Shown one piece after another: positions 48,371 through 58,430 of a stretch of 64,000 nucleotides of DNA (position 1 is its first letter; each line of letters starts with the position of its first letter). The position numbers and the translations under genes were made by a program. Below the pieces are notes generated by a model. That model was not told where the DNA came from and did no database searches. It worked only from the letters and a program-made list of their open reading frames with translations. This stretch comes from Porphyridium purpureum (lineage: Eukaryota; Rhodophyta; Bangiophyceae; Porphyridiales; Porphyridiaceae), in assembly GCA_008690995.1 (NCBI GenBank), contig VRMN01000007.1, positions 868,001 through 932,000 of the forward strand. Direction: 5' to 3'.

Positions 48371-50104
48371 ATGCCGTGCGGTATCTGTGGCGCTGTGGAC
48401 GTGGACGTGCGCGTGCTTCCATGCGAGCACACATACTGCGTGTCGTGTCTGCTGGAAGTGGCGCGGCTGCCGGACAAAGGCGCGCTGCCGCCCACGCAGT
48501 CGACGCCGCCGACGCTGAAGAAGCCGCGCAAGCCGGCCTTGCCGCATGCTGTGAAAGGTACGGAGAAGCGCGGGTTTGCTCCTTGTAATCAAGGCCCGTT
48601 CGGAAATAAGCATGCGGGGCTGCCGCGTCCAGTGTCACTTGTTGACAAAGTATCCAGGAAAGCAGAGAAAGCCGGAATAGCAGGGACAGATGCTGGTGTC
48701 ACGGAGCGGACGACCGAATTGACAGAGGCACAAGAAACGGCGCCTGGGTTGACGCACACAGGCGATGGCGATGCGAATGGATGTTGCAGCAATCCTGTCA
48801 ACGGTCGGCGCACGCCAGCAGTGGATAAAGTTGTGCTGCTGCAGGATTCTTCTGTTCCGCCAGTTGTCCAGCAACCTATGTCGCATGACGTCGACGAGAC
48901 TCAAAAAGCGCCAGCGCCTTCTGACTTTGAGCCAGGTGGGGAACCCGATGCGCAGCCAGTACTCAAACGTGCTCGGCACGAAGGTGCGCCGCGGGAGAAC
49001 CAGGAGTTCGAGAGCCAGAACCAGAACCAGAACCAGACCCGTGCACATGCAGATGTACAAGCGTGGGTGGATCAAGCCAAAAAGTTGATTGAGAGGAGAG
49101 AATTCAAGCAGGCGCACGAATTCCTGCTGCGAGCGGCCCACTCGGGTGACGTATTTGCGCAACGTGTGTTGGGTATCCTCTACGAGCGCGGAGAGGGCGT
49201 ATCTCGGAATGGGCAACCGAACCCACACAAGGCTGTGAAATGGTACCGGACCGCAGCTGATGCAGGAGACCCTGAGGCACAATGCAACCTTGGTGTGTGC
49301 TTCTCCAAAGGGGCTGGCGTGGCTCAAAGCATGAGTGAGGCTGTGAGATGGTACCAAAAGGCTGCTGCGCAAGACCACGAGATTGCGCTTTACAACCTTG
49401 GGTTGTGTTACGAGCATGGCAACGGTGTGCCCATGAACACGACATTGGCGATCCATCGCTTTCGCAAAGCAGCAGAGCTTGCCGATATGAGCGAGCTGGG
49501 TGACGGCGCGTCTGAATTCTACTATGGTTGGTGCTTTGAACGTGGCATGGGTGTCGAAAAGAACGAGCGCGAGATGATTCACTGGTACCGCAAGGCGGCG
49601 GCAAAGAATCATAAAGATGCGCGCAAGAAATTGGTCGCGCTGCGTGGTCAATCAAGCGTACTTCAGCAGCGCGATGTATCATTGGGTGCCGAAATGGACA
49701 GCGTGGCGCAGTATAATATTGCCATAGGCTACTTGAAAGGCATCGGCAGGGCCAAGAATATACGCAAGGCCGTGAGCTGGTTTAAGGCAGCTGCCGAGCA
49801 AGGACATGAAAAAGCGCTCTATAATCTAGGCTTGTGCCACGAGTCTGGCGACGGTGTACCAGAAAGCAAGAAGGAAGCCGTAAAATACTTTCGACGTGCC
49901 GCGGAGGTTGCCGAAAAATGCAAGGAGGGCGACGGTGAGTCGGAATTTTACTATGGCTGGTGTTTTGGGGATGGTACAGGCGTCAGAAAGAGCAAGGAGG
50001 CAATGATTTACTGGTATTGTAAGGCTGCAGCAAAGAATCACGGAGACGCTATAGAAAGGTTGACGGCACTGGGTATTTCGTGGAAGGAACGCCTCGAACG
50101 GTAA
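48371..50104 (+). CDS. Sel1-repeat protein with an N-terminal half-RING
   Basis: From ATG 48371 the protein has about 577 residues. It opens with CGICGAVDVDVRVLPC and EHTYCVSC, the first six zinc ligands of a C3HC4 RING finger. The final CxxC pair is missing, because a Pro/Lys-rich linker follows directly. The C-terminal half holds about six Sel1-like repeats (AVKWYRTAADAGDPEAQCNL, AVRWYQKAAAQDHEIALYNL, MIHWYRKAAAKNHKDARKKL, AVSWFKAAAEQGHEKALYNL). Such repeats form TPR-like scaffolds, often in ERAD or signalling adaptors. Two halves of the repeat region are similar to each other (EFYYGWCFERGMGV and EFYYGWCFGDGTGV), so an internal duplication is likely. E3 ligase activity is doubtful with the incomplete RING. 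Confidence 0.8.
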   Translation: MPCGICGAVDVDVRVLPCEHTYCVSCLLEVARLPDKGALPPTQSTPPTLKKPRKPALPHAVKGTEKRGFAPCNQGPFGNKHAGLPRPVSLVDKVSRKAEKAGIAGTDAGVTERTTELTEAQETAPGLTHTGDGDANGCCSNPVNGRRTPAVDKVVLLQDSSVPPVVQQPMSHDVDETQKAPAPSDFEPGGEPDAQPVLKRARHEGAPRENQEFESQNQNQNQTRAHADVQAWVDQAKKLIERREFKQAHEFLLRAAHSGDVFAQRVLGILYERGEGVSRNGQPNPHKAVKWYRTAADAGDPEAQCNLGVCFSKGAGVAQSMSEAVRWYQKAAAQDHEIALYNLGLCYEHGNGVPMNTTLAIHRFRKAAELADMSELGDGASEFYYGWCFERGMGVEKNEREMIHWYRKAAAKNHKDARKKLVALRGQSSVLQQRDVSLGAEMDSVAQYNIAIGYLKGIGRAKNIRKAVSWFKAAAEQGHEKALYNLGLCHESGDGVPESKKEAVKYFRRAAEVAEKCKEGDGESEFYYGWCFGDGTGVRKSKEAMIYWYCKAAAKNHGDAIERLTALGISWKERLER

Positions 50105-50386
50105 AAGAGGATTTTTGAATTTCTTTCTCTAAACAGTAGAGATATACTTCATGCGTTCTGAATCTGCCGTTTGCTCGCGTGCGAACGCCACGCGCACTGC
50201 GAGACATCCGACTTTGTCATGTACGGTAAAAGGGAGGCACGCATGCATTTGAAACTCGCACGAAAATGATCCCGAATGTCCCTCATGGCTTCTATTGATA
50301 CTTCAACTCCTGCATGCATGTGTGCGTCCCCGTAGCTACGAGAAAGCCCACCCGGATACTTGGACACGGGTTAGTTCTGATCGTCC
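50105..50386. other. Convergent 3' spacer
   Basis: A short space between the Sel1-repeat gene (plus) and PPR paralog 3 (minus). Nothing recognised. Confidence 0.6.
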
Positions 50387-52522
50387 TTACACCTGTCCCT
50401 GCATCCATTTGCGCAGCTGCTCTGCGCCACGCCCGTTAGTCCACTGTATTTGCTCCCTTTTAGGACCCGGATCAGGTCTCGCTGGTTCTTCCTTGGTTCC
50501 ATTTTCCCCTACGAACAATGTTCCGGCACCCTTGTTCCCATCCAATTGCTCACCCGTGAGGTAGTATACGTACGCCAGCAATCGAGAATCCTTGATTCTG
50601 TACCGTGTGACCAAGCGCCGCGCAGCGTCGGCCGCGGCATCAACTTCGAGCCGCCCATCATTCACAGACGCACCCAGCGCGCTCAGGTATGCTCGCAGAA
50701 CACGCATGCGCTCATGCGCGTCAGTTGCTAAATGAAGCGCTGGATGCGCAAGAACGTCAGCCAGCGGCAGCAGCTGGTCTGCCTTGAGGCGACGCGAGCA
50801 ATGTGGCAGGTAGTGGAAAATCTTGCCCTCGTGCAGCGTATAACCCAGCTCTATTATCCAGTGCATGGTTGCACAAGCCTCAGCAAAATCGCCACCATTG
50901 ATGTAGACCGATGTGAGTGCATGCAAGTCCGTGCTCCGCGGGATTATCGACAGCTGGCGATACTTCGATACTATGTACCTGGCCTCATCGACCAAATCGT
51001 CGCGCCAAAAGCAAACCGACACTCCGCAAGCCAGTAGCTCGCCATCGATCACAACGCGTTGCGCAAAGCGCGGCTCATGCAGCAGCTTCCAGATCTCATA
51101 CGCTTTCTCCCCATCCCTGTGTTTCAAAAACGCAAGCAGCACGGCCGTAAAAGTCTCAGTGTCCGCGGTACCATGTACACGCACCTGCTCCTCAAACATC
51201 AATCGGACGAGCTGAGGGCGGTTGCAATAGCTGAAATGCCGGATGAGACCTTTGTAGGCGAAGTCGTCCAACACAGATCCCTGCGCCTGAATGAGGTTCT
51301 TCACGGCTAAAACTGAGTTCACCTTGAGACGACCTTTAGCCAGCGGCAGAAATTGCGCAAGTGTGTACGAGTTGAGCCTTGCTCTGTCCGCGCGGGCGCG
51401 CTGGAGCATACGCAGCGCGAATCGATAGCGCTGAAACGCACTAGCGTCTTTCTCCGGGGCATTCCGAGCTATACGCAAGAGAAAGTCCAGCGTCCACCGG
51501 TCAAACATCACGGCGCCGGCGGCACGCACAGCGCGCCGCGCATCGCGCAGATCTGCCTGCTCATTTAGGAGCACACTGAGCTTCCCGTTCAACGCCCGGG
51601 TGGCACTACGCTCCTCTTGTGAACGCCGTATCAGCGATGCTTCCTCCGGAAGCTCGAGATTGTAGTTGGCTGCCTCCGCTCCCGCTTTTGATGACGCCGA
51701 CCGCGCACCGATGTGCCGCGCGTGCAGGCCGGGCTGCAGCGACGCATAGAATGGCGCTGGCAATAGCCGCAGCCGCACCGGGCGCGGCTTCAAAGACGCA
51801 CACAATTCCAGCAGGCGACCCACGCGCATCACGCCAGTCCTCACCATCCAATGCTTGCGAACAACCTGGAGTATACACGCTGCTAGCCTCCCGCCGCCTC
51901 TATCTGCCAAAGCGCCGCTGGTTCTGCCGAGCTCGCGGCGCCGCGCGTTTGCCTGGCTGGCTTTACTGGCAACTGTGAACACTATCGTCGCTCCAAGCGC
52001 TGCACGCACGGCTCGCTCGTCGCGGAAAACGATGAGCGGCGCGTCGCCGTGCGGCTCGTGATTCAGCTGGTGCAAGCGCGCAACTTGCAAGCCGGGCCGT
52101 GGGGTGACGTCGGGGCAGTCAGGGCCAAAACCGCGAGGAATGGCAAGGCGCGTAGTGCCAGCTCGGTGGCTGTCGCACTTGCACGAGATGAGTCTTCGAG
52201 GAGCAGAGTCGGCAGCGGCGCGATCGCGCTCAGGTCGCGCTCTGTCGGCGTCGCTGGGCGCGCTTGCGCAGAAGCCAGGGATGTGCACGGGTCGGAACCG
52301 TGCATACACGAGTATGGTACTTGATGTGTGCGCGTCTGCGCGCGGGAGGTGAGAATCAGCTGCCATGGTATAATCGTTTGCATCGGTGACACGTTGTCTA
52401 CGGGACCTTGCGTTGAGAATTTTTTCCTGGCGTCCACGTTTCACGTGGCCAAGTTGAGCAACTAAGAGCGTGGCGCCCGATCTGCTTGTCGCTAAGCAAT
52501 CTGGTGCTGCGACGACTCGCAT
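50387..52522 (-). CDS. PPR-like organelle RNA-binding protein, paralog 3, short form
   Basis: The frame opens with ATG 52522 (711 residues). The first 225 residues show no similarity to the paralogs, and a second ATG at 51847 begins a better import signal (MVRTGVMRVGRLLELCASLK), so 51847 is the likelier start. Shared blocks include WTLDFLLRIARNAPEKDASA, FALRMLQRARADRARLNSY, LIRHFSYCNRPQLV and DLHALTSVYINGGDFAEACA. The protein stops shortly after the block RLLAYVYYLTGEQL, about 250 residues before the end of its paralogs, and ends instead in a charged tail (GPKREQIQWTNGRGAEQL). It lacks the YELGxAG C-terminal motif. This is either a real short form or a truncated copy. Confidence 0.7.
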   Translation of the reverse strand: MRVVAAPDCLATSRSGATLLVAQLGHVKRGRQEKILNARSRRQRVTDANDYTMAADSHLPRADAHTSSTILVYARFRPVHIPGFCASAPSDADRARPERDRAAADSAPRRLISCKCDSHRAGTTRLAIPRGFGPDCPDVTPRPGLQVARLHQLNHEPHGDAPLIVFRDERAVRAALGATIVFTVASKASQANARRRELGRTSGALADRGGGRLAACILQVVRKHWMVRTGVMRVGRLLELCASLKPRPVRLRLLPAPFYASLQPGLHARHIGARSASSKAGAEAANYNLELPEEASLIRRSQEERSATRALNGKLSVLLNEQADLRDARRAVRAAGAVMFDRWTLDFLLRIARNAPEKDASAFQRYRFALRMLQRARADRARLNSYTLAQFLPLAKGRLKVNSVLAVKNLIQAQGSVLDDFAYKGLIRHFSYCNRPQLVRLMFEEQVRVHGTADTETFTAVLLAFLKHRDGEKAYEIWKLLHEPRFAQRVVIDGELLACGVSVCFWRDDLVDEARYIVSKYRQLSIIPRSTDLHALTSVYINGGDFAEACATMHWIIELGYTLHEGKIFHYLPHCSRRLKADQLLPLADVLAHPALHLATDAHERMRVLRAYLSALGASVNDGRLEVDAAADAARRLVTRYRIKDSRLLAYVYYLTGEQLDGNKGAGTLFVGENGTKEEPARPDPGPKREQIQWTNGRGAEQLRKWMQGQV

Positions 52523-53165
52523 CTTAGCGCGATAAATTAGCAGGATCTGCTAAGGCACGATTTTCTGGGAACCGCACGTCTAGTAGCTGGATGACGCGTT
52601 CGTTACCATGATTGCAGGGAAGCTGCGCATCGACACTTGTAGAAACGCGACAAATTGAAAGTTGGATTTTCCCCGTGCACATGAATCCTCCATCATTTCG
52701 GAGCGAACCGTGTCGTCGAGCACGGTTGTTCTTTTCCAAGGAGAATCAAGCGAATAATCGGAGACATGGAGGTCGACATGGGAAAGACGCCAGAGCCTAG
52801 TTCCTGAGCTGATGGAAGGCTTTGCAAATATCGCGTTCACGCCATCTTTCGTGGCAACATGAGGTACTGTGCTGCGTTCCTGTATTTTGAGCTAGCGCCT
52901 GAAAGGAAAAGCGCGGCCCAAATTCAAAAGCACGCAAGTCCAATTGCCAAAGCGCACACACCTCATACACTGGAAACCAAGGCTCGAAACGCGGAAGGAT
53001 CTGCAAGAAAACCTTGGATTCGGAGCATTCCACATGCTTTCGCGCTCATCTCGTGTGTGCTTCTCTTCATTTCGTCGCGCACTTCGACAACTGCGCGCGA
53101 CAGACATTCAAGGTGCCGAGAAAGAAACAAGAAACAAGCTCTTGCTTGCGCTGTGTGGATATCCA
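52523..53165. other. Spacer between PPR paralogs 3 and 4
   Basis: Moderately GC-rich, with short frames on both strands and no recognised motif. Confidence 0.6.
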
Positions 53166-55535
53166 CTACGGGGATGCGCTGTTGTTACCACTGAAAGAGC
53201 GGGCTTGTGACGCCCGAAGCTGCTGCCGAATGTGCTGTAGTTTGGCTTTGACCAGTCTCAAGTAATTTGTCGGCCTTTGAAGGTGCTGCTGCTTCGCTTC
53301 TTGGCGGGCGCGCCGCTTGCGCTCGGACTTGCGAATCTTAAGTTTGTCGCCCTCGAGAATTTCACGGATCATATCTTCCCGAGTTCGCTGCTTTTTCACC
53401 TTCTCGGTCTGTTTTGGGACTTGCGGTTTGTCCTCCCGTCCTACAAAGTCCTTCAGATGCTCAATCATTCGATCCACCGTGGACAAAGACAGCGCTGCAT
53501 CCGACGGGGCATGATTGCCACTTCTGCTCATCGGAAGGTTCTCGAGCACAATCTTTCCAAGAAGAGCAAATGTTTGGGGATTGGGTGCCAATGTGTCCTT
53601 GTTGCGCACATCAAGCAGTGATTCGAACACAGCAATCGAATCCGCGGCGTGCCCCGCCTTGCCAAGTTCCTCCATGTATGCGTTTGAAACAGCAACATCA
53701 CCGCCATAGTCACGCTGAAAGGCATCGAACAGCTCCCTGCATATGTCCAAGCGACAAAGCCGGCCAAACGAGTGGATGTACTTGATAAAGAAGGGAGCGG
53801 TGCACGAGGCATTCAGTGGCTCAATGCCTTCAGCCTTGCACATGAGCGCCAGCACGGCAGGTAGACGTGATTCCTTGATACCATGCTCGACTAGCGCTTC
53901 CAAGGCAAATCGATTCAGGAAGTAACGTACAACTGCTGAAGCTGCTGGTTCCTTGCCGCGAAGGTGATCAAGCTGCGCGTGTGCCGCTTGTAGAGCTACA
54001 TCAATATTCCCTGCTCGGCACGCAATGGAGACAATGTAGCTCGATAGGACCTTGTCCTTGAATTTCCAAGTCTCAAAGATGCGAAGCGCACACTCAGCCA
54101 CGTCGCTGATCGATTCGGCTAGCCGACCATTCGAAATATTCAAGGATAAAGCTTCAAGGTACGCGCGCAAAAACATGAGTCTTTTCTTTTCGTCACTGCA
54201 CAAGCGCACTGTGTCAATCAAGACATCGCTTAGGGGCAACAGCGTATCGCAAAGCGAATGGTTCGTCGATTCTGCCTTTAAACACGCACGAAGATATTCG
54301 TACAGCTTGAGCTCGTGAAGGACGTAGTCCGAGCGGGCAATCCATTGCATGTATTCTCGCGCGACGTCAAATTGCGCAGCACTGATGTACACTGACATGA
54401 GGATTTGCAGCGTTTGTAAATCTGGTGTGACATTGAGCTCCTTGTACTTGGTTGAAATCCACTCGGCCGCGCGAACGTCGCCCGCCTTTGCACAGATCAA
54501 TGCGCCAGTGCTCAGCAGCTCAGCGTTGACCACTGTCACCTCCGAGAGCACGGGCGAATGCAACATATTCCACACCTCAGTCGCAGCAGCAGCGTGGTCC
54601 TCACGCAATAAGAAGCGCAACAGAAAGCTTGCAACTGCTGGTGTGCTGGACTGATGAACACGCATCATCTCTATGACTGCTTCATCCCGGAGCTCACGTC
54701 GATCGCAATGTTCCCAGTGGGCAACAAGCCAGTAATACGCGTCTGGTTTCAAGTCTTGCGGCTTCTCCATACGCTCCTTAATCATACGCACCAGTATGAG
54801 AATCAAGGTCACCTTGCGGCCTTGCTTAGCCAGTGCCACAAAGTGAGCCACAGCGTACGAGTTGGGCACAGCTATGTTGTGCTTGCGAGCTTGTTGTAAC
54901 ATGCGCACGGAAAACAGGAGTCTGGCATGAAATGGAAAGTTCGACTTGAGTCCAACACACATTTCGCGCCTTGTCATGCGCCTCGCGAGGACAAACGATG
55001 CGTCCAGTACAAATGAAGTGAACGGCACCCTCGTCGTTTGAAGCAGCTTGCCGATTTTCTGAAGGCCTCCGACTGCTTTCGGATCGGTGATCGCAGCAAA
55101 CAACGTCTTCCCTAGCGCGGCGCTCTGGGTCTGTTGAGCCTGTCGGTCGTCAATTTGCTGCGGAGATCTACTGATGGTTGTCGCCGAACGGGACAGTCTT
55201 GTAGAGTTAATTGAAGCGCCTTTTCCACGTCCTGGCCTCGACGTTGTCGCCGCCTCCTCGGACGTCTCTGAGGCATGGGCATGATCTTTTCTGGAAGATG
55301 ACAAGACAGGACCGCTTGAATTGCGATCACTGGCAATGTCCCGGCCTCTGCCCTGCGAACTCGCAGTTTCTTGGTTTCCGTCTGACTGATCGTTTGCTTG
55401 ACCGCATACGGTTGCGCGACCTGGCGCAGTTCGCTTCCGCGCTCCCGCAAGTCGCTGCGGGAAAAGAGCGACGCATCGCCACTGTGGAACGCTGCCACGC
55501 CCCCACGTCGAAATTGCGGTCAAACCGGCGACCAT
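53166..55535 (-). CDS. PPR-like organelle RNA-binding protein, paralog 4
   Basis: 789 residues from ATG 55535; the frame is open further upstream to 55766 but has no earlier ATG. The N-terminus (MVAGLTAISTWGRGSVPQWR) fits a mitochondrial presequence and is followed by a Ser/Gln-rich low-complexity linker. PPR-like helix pairs include LQTLQILMSVYISAAQFDVA, REYMQWIARSDYVLHELKLY, KDKVLSSYIVSIACRAGNID and SNAYMEELGKAGHAADSIAV. The C-terminal end is strongly basic (KIRKSERKRRARQEAKQQHL), fitting RNA binding. It is collinear with paralogs 1 and 2 over the whole repeat region and with paralog 3 over its N-terminal two thirds. Confidence 0.78.
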   Translation of the reverse strand: MVAGLTAISTWGRGSVPQWRCVALFPQRLAGARKRTAPGRATVCGQANDQSDGNQETASSQGRGRDIASDRNSSGPVLSSSRKDHAHASETSEEAATTSRPGRGKGASINSTRLSRSATTISRSPQQIDDRQAQQTQSAALGKTLFAAITDPKAVGGLQKIGKLLQTTRVPFTSFVLDASFVLARRMTRREMCVGLKSNFPFHARLLFSVRMLQQARKHNIAVPNSYAVAHFVALAKQGRKVTLILILVRMIKERMEKPQDLKPDAYYWLVAHWEHCDRRELRDEAVIEMMRVHQSSTPAVASFLLRFLLREDHAAAATEVWNMLHSPVLSEVTVVNAELLSTGALICAKAGDVRAAEWISTKYKELNVTPDLQTLQILMSVYISAAQFDVAREYMQWIARSDYVLHELKLYEYLRACLKAESTNHSLCDTLLPLSDVLIDTVRLCSDEKKRLMFLRAYLEALSLNISNGRLAESISDVAECALRIFETWKFKDKVLSSYIVSIACRAGNIDVALQAAHAQLDHLRGKEPAASAVVRYFLNRFALEALVEHGIKESRLPAVLALMCKAEGIEPLNASCTAPFFIKYIHSFGRLCRLDICRELFDAFQRDYGGDVAVSNAYMEELGKAGHAADSIAVFESLLDVRNKDTLAPNPQTFALLGKIVLENLPMSRSGNHAPSDAALSLSTVDRMIEHLKDFVGREDKPQVPKQTEKVKKQRTREDMIREILEGDKLKIRKSERKRRARQEAKQQHLQRPTNYLRLVKAKLQHIRQQLRASQARSFSGNNSASP

Positions 55536-57650
55536 ACTGGCGCTGCGCGGGGCGCGCGGACAAGGCACGGAGAAGTTTGGCCGATGAGTTCTGCATGCGG
55601 TCCAACGCAGCCGACGCGTCAGCTCGATTTGTGCAAGCAAGCGAGACTGCTGCGCGCTCACACGAACAGATGCCCTGACAAAAATGCGACCCAGCTCCAA
55701 ACTGGTTGCTGCTCGAACCGGCTGTGAGGATCGTATGCGCGGTCCGTGCCCGAGTCGTGATTTCAAGCGCGCGGAGACGAAGGGTGCGGCCGAGATGCAG
55801 CGATGCGCTGCGGCATGTGTGGAGTCGGGAGTAACGTAAAGAGAACTAGCATGCTTGAGCGGGACGCGGTGTTGGTCGAGGCTGTGGCTGTTCTGGCAAT
55901 AATGCCCAAACGCTCTACTTTTTCGTCGGGTACTATAGGATGGAATTAGAGTTAGATTCTGGTGTCGTCTGTAGCCTGGAGGCAGTGAAGGAGACGAGAA
56001 AGAACTCCTGGAGAAAACCCGGCTCTGGAAGACAGCTGGTATCGTTCACTCTGAGTCTGCTTCTGGAAGAGTGGATGAGTGGTAGAACCATAGGACACCA
56101 GCTTCAGCCATTAAAGATACAAGCCTTTCGTACCTCTAATTAACCGAAGCCATCCTACTTCGACATTATCTTAGCGGCAAACCATGGCGCGAAGAAAGCC
56201 ACTCATGAAGGAGCTAGAATTTCCTGAGCTCGCTGAAACCCTCGTTAATGCAGCGTCGCGTTTCATCCCATGCCAGACGGCCCTTTACAGGTTCGCTGAC
56301 ATATTCAAATGCCCCTCACGCAGCTTTCGCTCGCTGGCGTCTCACCTTGAAAAGCTTCAAACATCGCGCACGTCAAATCTACTCAGACTAGCATCCGCTT
56401 CAACTTCATCATGACACTCTATTCTTCCTCTTCCTCATCAGCTTCTCTCGACTGTCTGTCCGCCAACATTAACCCTTGCGAGGAGCGTGTCCCTCCAGCT
56501 GACCATGGGCGACTTTGAAGCCGCAGTGATGAAGATTGAGTACTGACAGTTGTAACTCTGTCTTGTCAACCAATTGTTGCCCGTGTGGACCTTGACATTG
56601 TCCTTCAAAAGAAAGCGACACCACGCTCCCAGTGAATGTCAACAAGATTATCAAAAAAGCCCAAAAACCGGTGAGAACCTAGGTCACCATCGGATTAAAG
56701 CTGCTTTCCATTACGTAAGCTCGAATCGGAAGCCCTTTATTCATCTGAGGTCTTCCATCATTCTCCCACAAGTGCTCATTCCAGCAAGACGTTGTTCCAT
56801 CGGATGATATTTTCAGTGCGGTGAGGACCTCGTCATGATAGATTAGTTTTATTTTTTTCCCCTTGGCGTCCTTCAGTGAAATGCTAAGAACCGATACGCG
56901 TCCTGGTGTGAGACCAAAGTCCTTGCTTTGGGTAGTGAACAATCTCAATACCTCCGGAAAAGAACCAGCCGTGTTGCTTGCTATCGCAGGGAAAGGTTAT
57001 GTGCTCATGGATACGTCTAATCCAAGTCTTTTAAATCTACACGCCAGTGTGGAACATGATGGGTCCCCTGCTGTGTTCGGGACTTTCCGTAATAATCCTT
57101 GCAAGACACAATGTGAACATGTTGTAAGCAAATGCGCACATGACTCCTTCAACCTCGACAATAAAAGTCGTCCCTAGACTCGGTGTGCAATGCTCTCCCG
57201 GCCGAAATGTCCAACGAATGCCGGTCCGTATAAGTGTCCCTTCTTTCTCTCAACACTTGTACTGAAAGCTCTTCTTTTCAATCTGAAGCAGCAGCCCACA
57301 TGTCACGAACCGTGCTGGCCCAGGACACAGCGGCACACCCAACAGCAAGCCAAGCGGCACACGCACGCACACAAGCTGGACAATCCACGCAACCAAGAGG
57401 AAACACAAGACACCCGCAGCCAACTGGACCTGCGGCAGGCAGGAAACCCGGAACCAACGACGCTCACGCACGCTGTTCACACGCAAACAGCCAAGAGCAC
57501 TCACACACGGGACCGACAGAACCAACCAAGAGCAGACACACGGGAAAGACACAGCCAACCAAGAGCACACGCACGGAGCAGGCACAGCCAACCAAAAGCA
57601 CACACACGGAAGACGCGCGTAACGGGGGAACCAGGCGTCCGCTGCCCAAC
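55536..57650. other. Paralog 4 upstream region and unassigned sequence, with a tandem repeat
   Basis: No gene recognised. Short frames occur at 55940-56143 and 56679-57177 without family likeness. At about 57505-57620 an imperfect tandem repeat of about 30-36 bases (units containing CAGCCAACCAAGAGCACACG) is present. It produces the Thr/Lys/Pro-rich plus frame there, which I regard as non-coding. Confidence 0.5.
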
Positions 57651-57889
57651 CGGGATCCCGTTCGGCCACACCTTACGGTGATCCGGGACCCGGGGAGGCG
57701 TTGTGGGCAGCCGGGGTTAGCCGGAGGAGGTTGCCTCACCTTTCGGCTTCAAACGGCCTATCACTCCTTTATCCGCCCCCGCCCACGTACCACCCCCGGA
57801 TCCGCTTCCGAACAAGGACCGTCTAATGACGCCTTACCCCAGGGCATCCGCGAACCTTCCCCGTTAAACCCCCCGCTCGCTCGCTCGCG

Positions 57890-57960
57890 CTGTACTCCCG
57901 CCGTACCCCCGCCGTACCCCCGCTGTACTCCCGCTGTACCCCCGCTGTACCCCCGCTCCC
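57890..57960. repeat. 12-base tandem repeat CCCCCGCTGTAC
   Basis: About five or six copies of CCGYTGTACYCC-type units. Read on the minus strand the unit contains GGTACAG or GAGTACAG, i.e. the same GTAC-core motif as in the ISCU upstream array. Confidence 0.8.
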
Positions 57961-58430
57961 TCAACAGGTACCCAAGGCCCGAACACGCTTCCTTGAATAC
58001 ACCTGTTTTTACTTAGATCCACCTTCACCCTTCTGTCTCCCGACCCCCCTCTCCCCTCCTTGGTTGCCGACCCGCGCGTCTTTTTATACCCATCGCGACC
58101 ACTGTACCCCCGAGGTACAGTGCCTTGCTGTCGCTGAGTCTAGAACCTTCCAGAAGGTTCCAGCCACCGCCTGGCTGTACACCCATTCCATACTGGGTGG
58201 TCATCGCGCGTCTGGTCCCTAAGGGAAGGGGCCTTCAGGCCTACCACGCGCCCCCTTGTACACCTACAGTACAGTGGGTCCGGCGCGACCAGGTATCCGG
58301 CCACGGACTATGGCTATTTTTTAATCATTTCCTTAACACACGGGCTACTCCCGTGACATCCCACCCTCTCCGCTTCCCAATGTCAGGTATCACATGGTCC
58401 GAAGCTTCCGGAGAGTCACTTCATACTTAC
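57960..58430 (-). mobile_element. LTR-like remnant with heat-shock and TATA motifs
   Basis: On the minus strand the order is: a perfect four-unit heat-shock element (GAACCTTCCAGAAGGTTC, 58143-58160), then about 60 bases on a TATA box (GGTATAAAAA, rc of 58081-58090). Between them a 9-base inverted repeat with a GTAC core is seen (CACTGTACC at 58100-58108 and GGTACAGTG at 58114-58122). The same order is found in the neighbouring gypsy LTR, although the sequences otherwise differ, so this looks like a solo LTR or fragment of a related older element. Its outer ends are not fixed. Confidence 0.45.

Noticed and set aside
57234-58016. A 260-codon plus-strand frame rich in Thr, Pro, His and Lys
   Set aside because: It is produced by tandem repeats and runs into LTR-like sequence; no domain is present.
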